NCBI RefSeq assembly: GCF_000003815.2
Contig: NC_049987.1
Span: 24,250,053 to 24,314,052, forward strand
Direction of reading: 5' to 3'
Source: Branchiostoma floridae
Taxonomy: Eukaryota > Chordata > Leptocardii > Amphioxiformes > Branchiostomatidae
DNA length: 64,000 nucleotides
Part shown: positions 48,401 through 57,400 of the stretch, in pieces
Layout: each line of letters begins with the position of its first letter
Position numbering within the stretch: the stretch's first letter is position 1
Position numbers and translations under genes: made by a program
The notes under the pieces: model-generated
The model's input: only the letters and a program-made list of their open reading frames with translations
Told to the model about the DNA's origin: nothing
Database searches by the model: none

Positions 48401-51400
48401 TGATAACATGTTAACAAACAGTAATAAATCTTACAATCAAAAAGTTATAATTCACACTACATCAAAGATCACACAGCTTGATAGGACTGTAATCTCAAAC
48501 TCTCATTAAACGTAATCTATATAGTATTACAAACTTCTCTGCTTAGCACTCAGCATTTGGGAAAGAGTATGGAAGTTAAACACACATCACTCCCAGCGGA
48601 CTAGCCCCCTGCTGTAGGGGCTTGCACAAATGTGTGTGGCCCAAGGGCTACAGAAATGGAGATGGGCACCACCCCTAAGCATCTACATAGATGTACACTT
48701 TAATGTACAAACCTTTCGTTTTCCACAAATGCTAAAACCATCTTATTGTTTCTGGACAACAGACATATAGTAGTGCTTCCAATAATTATACACCATCAAT
48801 CCACAAATTATATTTACTGACACAGAAGTATACAAAGTATACATGTATGATAAAAGAGAACAAACTCAAACTCCCCACCTGTCATAGCAGATAACGGCTT
48901 CCTGGTACTCCTCTAGTCTGTACAGAGCTTCCGCCTTGTACATCAATGGCAGAACACTTTTCAATCGAACACTCTTCGTTTCCGTATTTTGCTCAACACT
49001 CTGCATCCCTTCCTGTTCGCTCGGTTCTCTGGCTCTCTTCTTACTCATCTTTTTACCAGCAGTTCTCTCTTCAGAGTCCTCATCTGAATCAAACAGATCG
49101 TCACCGCTGTCGCAACGATTGCTTGGAGGAGTAACGGGGTCTTCAACGAGTTTCAAAGAATCATGGGAAGTGTGCACTGCATCATGGGATAGGCCGGAGG
49201 AATCGTGGGATGGATTGAGCGAGTACGTGTCAGTCCGCCATTGGTTGTTGGGAGGGATTTTTGTCAGCAGTTTGTCGCAGACGGCTATGGCGTCCTCGTA
49301 TCTCTGAGCCTTGAGCAGGGAGAGCGAAGCTTCACAGTACACAGTTTGGAGGTCCAGTGGGGGAAAGGGGGTTCCTGGTGTTAATGGCTGATGAAGAAAA
49401 AACATCAGATGTGAAAAATTTCTTTATCTTCTACATTCTCAAGCTCTTTTTATGTTGAACAACAAACCTGTATCAGCGGCCACCTTTGCATAGCGACCAC
49501 CTTGCCATTGGGGTCCCTTAGATTTTTCCTATTGACCTAAGCATTAAGAAATACTATATAGCAGCCACCTGTCCAACGTGGCCACGGCTACACAATTTCC
49601 GGTCCCGTAGATACAGAAACACTGCCCTTTGTGACCATACAGCGGTCGTATGTCATCCTGCGCCGGGTTTCAAATCGTAGTTTGCGAGGCCGAGAATTTG
49701 GAGTTCTTGACAGGGTCATTTTGGCTATAGCAGAGGGTATGCCTGCCTTGAATATTAGAGTGCAAATCTTTTTTTTACCAACATTCCGCATGGCAATATC
49801 AATTTTCCGTAGATTTCTGCAGGGTCGGTTGAATTCTGAGACCTTTCGAGACAATGTTACTTGGTTAGAAAGATTAGTGGGTACTGAAAACGTGTGTGGT
49901 CAATTGATCTAACATTTTCTCTATAGTGGCCACCTGTCTATATTGGCCACATTTCTCCAGTCCCTTTAGAGGCTGCTATAGACAGGTTTGACTGTACACA
50001 GCAAATGTTGCAGGAAACAACAGCACTTGCAAATTGTATCTGAGGCAGGCTATGGTCACTAACAACTTAACGTTAACTACACACACTACATACCTGCATC
50101 CGAGGCAGGGCCACTAACAACTTAACGTTAACTACACACACTACATACCTGCATCCGAGGCAGGGCCACTAACAACTTAACGTTAACTACACACACTACA
50201 TACCTGCATCCGAGGCAGGGCCACTAACAACTTAACGTTAACTACACACACTACATACCTGCATCCGCGGCAGGGCCACTAACAACTTAACGTTAACTAC
50301 ACACACTACATACCTGCATCCGCGGCAGGGCCACTAACAACTTAACGTTAACTACACACACTACATACCTGCATCCGAGGCAGGGCCACTAACAACTTAA
50401 CGTTAACTACACACACTACATACCTGCATCCGAGGCAGGGCCACTAACAACTTAACGTTAACTACACACACTACATACCTGCATCCGAGGCAGGGCCACT
50501 AACAACTTAACGTTAACTACACACACTACATACCTGCATCCGAGGCAGGGCCACTAACAACTTAACGTTAACTACACACACTACATACCTGCATCACTGG
50601 TGTGTCCAGAGCAGCTGCCAACAAGTCCACATACCTCTGTGCAGCTGCCTCATACCTGTAGAGGTAAAGATTAAAGGTCTTTCACCATTGAATATACTGT
50701 ATTATACATAAAGACAATTCTATCTCTACCAGATAAGATTTACCCTGGGAAACCAGCTCGAGAAGCTTCGCAAATAAGAGTTACCGATCCCCTGCCTAAC
50801 CCGCGCCCTCCCGCCTCTATGCACCCGCCCCACTACCAGCTGGCCCCACTTACGCCGGTCCCCAACTATCACGTGTATAGTTTGGGGCCAGCTGGTTCGT
50901 GGGCCGGCGGGTGTTAGGCGGCGGGTGTTCCGTGCACGCGTGTTGCAGTGATCGGTAAACTTTGTGTGCCTCGTTAGGAGTCTGCGTTTTCCCAGGGTAG
51001 ATATGATTGGAGATTACTTTTCGAGTGTCATCCATCACACCAGAATGAACTGGCAGAACAATTCAATACAAGTGCATCTAACAAGAAAAAACAGTTGAAC
51101 GTGTCAAAGTCACTAACTCGTAAGGTAATACCAGGGGACCAAAATCAAACTTGACCTTTGTCTTCACAACCTCTACCCGCATACCAAATATCATCGTAAT
51201 ACATCCAGAGGATCTTGAGTTATGTTGACCACAAATATCCGGACACACAGACAGACACACAGAGAGACAAAAAACAGACACACAGACAGACACACCAAAC
51301 ACTACACCTTCATGTTTTATGGAGGTAACAACTGGCAGTGCAGCTTTCAGGTGTTGCACCAAATTTCTGCTCAGCTGTTTTTGTGGAGTCTTGTTAAGGG

Positions 51401-54400
51401 TTATGGTAACGTTATGGTTATTATCATATCAAGTGGTTATTATTATTATATAATTATATCAAGTCATTTACCAGGGTCACTGAAACCTAAAGCCATTTTT
51501 CAGGAGATATAATATAATCATACCTATCAAAAATTGATAAAGTGTCCCTAAAAACCAAACAAGTGTTGGGGCAAATATCTGGGGATTAAAACTCTGGCTT
51601 GACAACAGGGTCGTAGGTCACTGCGAGAAAGGGCAACTATGGTCAGTTATGAAATGAGAAAATGAGATCATGAATCTAAACGCATCAGTCTTCCATCATA
51701 CTATTTAGACTGAGACAAGGCCGCTATTTTGTAGCCTAAGTGTAGGTGGGTCGGTTCTCACGCAAATTAGCTTTTGGTAGTTGAAAAGCTAATTTGTGAG
51801 AGAACCGACCCACCTAGTTTTAGGCTAATTAATGCGCTAAAAACAGGTTCAACAACTTGCAGACACTTTTTAGAAGACCCAGCTTGTGTGGAGGCACCGA
51901 AGGTTTTACAAATCTGAGACAGTTTGTTAGAAGACCCAGCTTGTGTGGAGGCACCGAGGGTTTTACAGAAGACCCAGCTTGTGTGGAGGCACCGAGGGTT
52001 TTACAGAAGACCCAGCTTGTGTGGAGCACCGAGGGTTTTACAGAAGACACAGCTTGTGTGGAGCACCGAGGGTTTTACAGAAGACACAGCTTGTGTGGAG
52101 CACCGAGGGTTTTACAGATCTGAGGCAGATTTTCCTCTCAACAAAAACATGGGAGGAGTATGGAGCGACACTTTTGGTTTTGTGAAGGGGTTGGTGTATG
52201 GGCCTCACATGATGAAGCCGAAAGGTGAGCACCCCTCTGCGTTCCGTATGAACAACGGCGTGCCCGCGGTAGTACTGCTGACCCGAGACACCATCCAGTA
52301 CGCCTTCAACCCGGAGACGTACGAAAAGGATCCATACTCCTTTGGGCCGGGCGGCGTAAGCAAGGACGTGGTCAGGGGACACTGTCCGTCAATGTTTTCC
52401 AACGATGAAGACCATCGTCGGAAGAAGGCTCTCCTCATCGACGTCTACAAGCGGGGTCAGAAGACTCTTCCATCTGTTTTCTTTAGCCAAATAAAGGAGC
52501 ACCTCGAGGAGTGGTCACGACTGGAGGACGTCCCGGACTTTGAAGAGAGGGTTTTCCACATCATGTCTGAGACGCTGACTGAGGCCTTGTTCGGGAGGAA
52601 AATCGACGGAGAACTGTGCTTCACTTGGCTGAACGGACTTCTGACTGACTTCAAGACCTGGATCCCCATTCCCTCCATGTCAAGGAAACGCAGGCTGGCA
52701 ATAGAGGCCCTCCCCGCACTTCTGAAAGCCATCAAAGAAGCGCCAAAGTACCAAGAGCTTGTCCAACTTTGTCACACCCACGGTGTAGAGGTAGAGGAAG
52801 GTATCTTCACCATCCTATACGGCACTCTGTTCAATGGTTGCGCCGCCCAGTGCGCCGCCATCGTCTCGTCTGTCGCTCGCCTGCACACCCTCAGCGACAC
52901 AGAGAAAAACGACATCATCCAAACGACCCTCCAAGTCCTGGAGAAACATGGAGGCGTCTCGGAGGAAAGTCTCGGTGAAATGAAGACCCTTGAGAGCTTC
53001 ATACTGGAGGTCCTGCGGCTCCATCCACCAGTTTTCAACTTCTGGTGTCTGGCAAGAAAAGATCTTGTCATTTCGCCAGAAAAGGAAAACATCAAGGTTA
53101 GTTACTAGCTATAAATATTTATGCTTCTGAACAACTTTTTAATGTTTTCAACTTCTGGTGTCTGGCAAGAAAGGATCTCCTCATTTCGCCAGAAAAAGAA
53201 AACATCAAGTAACTAGTAACCTTAGTAACTAGCTATAAATATTCATGCTTCTGAACAACTTTTTAATGTTTTCAACTTCTGGTGTCTGGCAAGAAAGTAT
53301 CTTGTCATTTCGCCAGAAAAAGAAAACATCAACGTTAGTTACTAACTATAGATATATGCTTCTGAACAACTTTTAATGTTTGGCCTTGTAAGCAGCAGGT
53401 GAGAATAATTGGTTGCCTAAAAGTAAACTCCTATGTCATACTATATGTGTTGCTATTCTCCGTAGGTCTGCAAGGGGGAGCGAATGGTTGGATGTTGCTT
53501 CTGGGCTCAGCGTGACGAATCTGTGTTCCCGGATCCGGACCGTTTCCGGTGGAATCGCTTTCTTGATGAAGACAAGCAAGGAGGACAGAAGAAGCATCTT
53601 TTCTTCCCTCGCGGAAGGTACTAATCTCCAAGCAGATGCTAGGGTGGAAGATTGTGGCGTTTTTTGACTGCCTGGCTTCTATGACTGTGGAAAGTCGCGG
53701 TCTCTTAATAGAAGTTAGGCGGTCAGAAAAAGGCACAGTCTTCCACCCCAACATCTGCTTGGAGATTATAAAGTATTGGGATCTATTCCATATGCACTCG
53801 AAGTCTTGGAGTACTGGTATAGAGCAGGAAATGATTGGACAATTGGTCTTTTACCCATGGTGTAGTTTGGACACTTTTACCCATGGTGTAGTTTGGACAC
53901 TTTTACCCTTGGTGTAGTCTGGACACTTTTACCCATGGTGTAGTCTGGACACTTTTACCCATGGTGTAGTTTGGACACTTTTACCTATGGTGTAGTTTGG
54001 ACACTTTTACCCATGGTGTAGTTTGGACACTTTTACCCACGGTGTAATCTGGACACCGCTAAAGACTACAGCGCAAACAAGAGTTCGAAGATTTCACATC
54101 TCCTTGAAATGTTTAAAGTTTTACGTCTTGTTTCCTTGCAGTTCATTTAATAAATGCGTGTAAGGTTTTAATGTGTCCATTGATCACTTCCTATTGGTAT
54201 CTCTCTATGGTGATTAAGACTAAGGCTATGGTATATAACATTTGCAAAAACACAGACCAAAAACAACAACTCACCGTGAATCAGTACTTAAACCTTCTAT
54301 CATAAAAAATATCATTCATGTAACATTACAAACCCATATATTTGTTATGCAATCGGGATGAGTGGGGGATACAAACTTGGCCACATTTGGGATTGGGATT

Positions 54401-57400
54401 GCCGCAAAAGCGCCACCTACATCAGCTACATAGAGCAGCAAGAAGCAGAACTCCAGTCAGAAGCTCCGAGGAAGGTGTCTGAACGTAAGCAAAGTATGTA
54501 CATTCTGGTTGTGTACAAGAATCCTTCGATATCCTTTAACCTATATAATCTGTTTTCTCTCTCAGTTGGACGGAGGCCCCTGACCTCGACAGCCACCAGT
54601 GTCCCGGCCAGGACATCGGCTTCTTCATGATGAAAGCGCTCCTAGCGGTTCTCCTGGGGTACTGCAGCTGGGAGCTGACGGCCGCCCCCATGTGGTCGGA
54701 TAAGACCATCCGGGTGGGCAACCCTGACGATCCCGTGCGTCTCGCACGGTTTAACTTCCGCTCAGAACAGGCGGGGCGTGCGCTGGGGATAAGGCCCGAC
54801 AACATCGCGCCTAATGCGATATGAGTTGACGATCGACGTTTCTCTCAAACACATGTGGTACGCATATCATATGCATCTCAATGGTTTGGGGAGAAGTCAT
54901 ACAAGCGTATTTTTTGGGGGGTCATATGTCACAATAGAGATCACGATCCAGCAGAATTGTCGTAGTAGAACAGGCATGATGATTAAAAATCTGGCATTCT
55001 ACAGATAGATGAGATAGAGGGAAATATTAGTAATGTTTATTAAGGTGATAGGGTAATAAGCGGTTGACATTGGTCATTTTTTTAGCGTATCTAACCCAGA
55101 ACACACTGGATCATATGATTACAAAGATATTGTCTCAGGTAATTTTTTTTAAAATAAGTGGGATTTTATTAAGGTTAAACATTTAGTGAATATCCGGTGA
55201 AGGGATCGTGTTATGTGTGTACTACTATAAGTTAAATAGTTGCCATGAAGTTTGCTTAAGTCCTTTCTTTCATCTCATTTGTCTCAAAAAATAGTTCTTT
55301 CTTTCTTACAGTGTAACATATTATTTCATGTAACATAAATCTTTACCTTCCAACATGGTTGTTATAGGTCTGTATCATCGGTTCATGTAATCTAACTTTT
55401 GGTATTTTCAATAAAGGTGCACAAAAAAGAATTAGAATTGTTCCTCGCTTTGAATGGTTAGTTTGAAATAAGACACAATCCTATGAAAATACACTCAGGT
55501 TTCTTTTCACAGAAATTAAAAACACAACCACTTCTTTCAATATGTCCTGAAATATAACGCTATTTAACCTTTATCCGTGGGGTAACCTATATCCGTTCTT
55601 ATATCAACCTGCAATAGTGTTGAATATTAGGGTATCCGTTGTTATATCAAAATGCAATGTTTTTAAATGTTTTAATATATTGCATTTTGAAACCACCATC
55701 TGCCAACATGATATCCCTAAATACCCCATTTAAAAAAAACGGATATAGGTTACCCCGCGGATACAGGTGAACTAGTGTTACGTAGATATTTAGGTACAAC
55801 TAACATAATACCCTAATCCATGAGGTGAGGAACACCTACCGTTCTTGTTCCAGACAGTATTTAGCGAGGACATACAGGGCCTGATGCAGTGGAATACATA
55901 AGACCTATTGAATATCTATAGTACTCTAAACCAGGGCTCTAGCTAGCGTCCGTTTTTCCGTCAATTGATGGAAATTTGCTGCGTGTGACGGAAAAGTTTT
56001 TAAACCAATCCGTCAACCTTGACGGACAAAAATCCTTCGTTAAAGCTACAGGCGGCTTGGGGACGCCGTCCACGGCCGTAAAAGCCACACACTGTTTCTT
56101 TTGCTATTGTTATGATTGTTGACTTAGTGTGTCGGCGCCCCTTTGCATACAATAATCTCATTAAAAACCCGTTTTTCAAGGTCTCAGTTCCGTCTTTCTA
56201 ATTTAATTTTTGCGGTTTTGGCGACAATGGGAATTGGCTGACGGAAAAAAATGTTCGCGCTGGCTAGAGCCCTGCTCTAAACATTTACATGTATGCTACA
56301 GGTGAGAAAGACTTACCGTTCTAGTTCCAGACAGCGTTTAGCGAGGACATACAGGGCCTGGTGTAGTGGGATACAGGTGTGAGGAGATGTCAGGAGGGTG
56401 GCTGTTCCAGGTGCTGTACTGTCCAGCTGTAGCACAGGGTCTAGCACCTGGTTCTTACAGCTGTCTTTTCTGGTCTCGTCATTTTCTAAGGCCTGCAACA
56501 TTACCACATTAGTACGTAGTTTTACATAGAAACTGTACTGTCAATGAAGGAAAGACATCCAGGTAATAAGATACACAAGGTACTAGTACTAGTACAGTTA
56601 CATATGTACTCAAGCACTGTTAAGTTATAGCACCAATTAAGTCTAGCACCTGGTTCTTATAGCTGTTACCTTTTCTACTGTCCTTATTTTCTATGGCCTG
56701 TAATATCAACATTACCACAAGATCACACAAATGACACAATTACAGCACTCTCAAAAATACAATGGCCAAGAAAATGTAGTTAAGTTAGTATACAGGATGT
56801 CCTTGTGGCTCAACTGGTAGCAGCCTCACAGTTGAGCTCCCGGTTTAAGTTAGTCGGTAACCGGGAGACCCCGGTTCAAATCCAGGGTAGGGCATCTCGA
56901 TTGGGGCTGCGGTTGTGTTTCAGAAGGGACGTAAAAGTGGGGGTCCTGTGTTCAAGGAGGTGCCGTGGGTTTGTTTAAGTTGAAGGGCTGGCAACCCCTC
57001 CTGTAAAAACATACTCTCAACGTGTCTCAAGAGTTCCCAATGGGCTTAGTGAACTTTGTTGTGCGAAATTGTCTTAATATTTCGTAAAAAGAAGGAATTA
57101 TAATACTTACAGTGACTAACAAGTTGAGTGTTTCCAGCTCGACGTCCCCTAGCCCCAGTGCCAGGTACTGCAGTGAGATGTTGTACAGGGCAGAATGGTG
57201 GGAGAAGTCACACCGAAGGGCTTCCCGAAACAGCTGGATGGCTGTGTGGGGTTTTCCCTAAATAATGATGGAAGGGTTGGTGTAAAAACTACTACAGGTT
57301 TTCCTGTATAATGATATATTCCCCTAGCGGCAGTACCCAGTACTGCAGTATGATGGGAGAAATCACATCGTAGGGCTTCCCTGAACAGCTGGATCGCTGT

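Larger units (their letters stand above)
50656..52148. other. FANCG intron segment upstream of the nested P450
   Basis: About 1.5 kb. It contains a GC-rich patch (50770-50960) with CCGGCGGGTGTTAGGCGGCG-like text, the retroelement tail (51115-51335), the palindrome (51732-51828) and the 37/38-bp array. Any P450 promoter must lie here; no TATA box stands out. Confidence 0.4.

Noticed and set aside
49631-49912. 93-codon open frame on the plus strand
   Set aside because: Falls inside the pogo-like element in a FANCG intron; no transposase motif and no splice context.
50040-50594. Regular repeat array that could suggest a CRISPR
   Set aside because: Units are contiguous at 55 bp with no unique spacers, in a eukaryotic gene.
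54358-54494. Possible extra P450 exon (YISYIEQQEAELQSEAPRKVSE) ending in a GTAAGC donor
   Set aside because: Exon 53466-53617 joins 54566-54824 in exact phase, and the joined heme loop has the CYP74 length; inserting this piece would disrupt it. It may be an unrelated cryptic exon.
56805-56890. tRNA gene
   Set aside because: A- and B-boxes are present, but the acceptor stem does not pair, the B-box is followed by a SINE body, and related copies are dispersed through the window.
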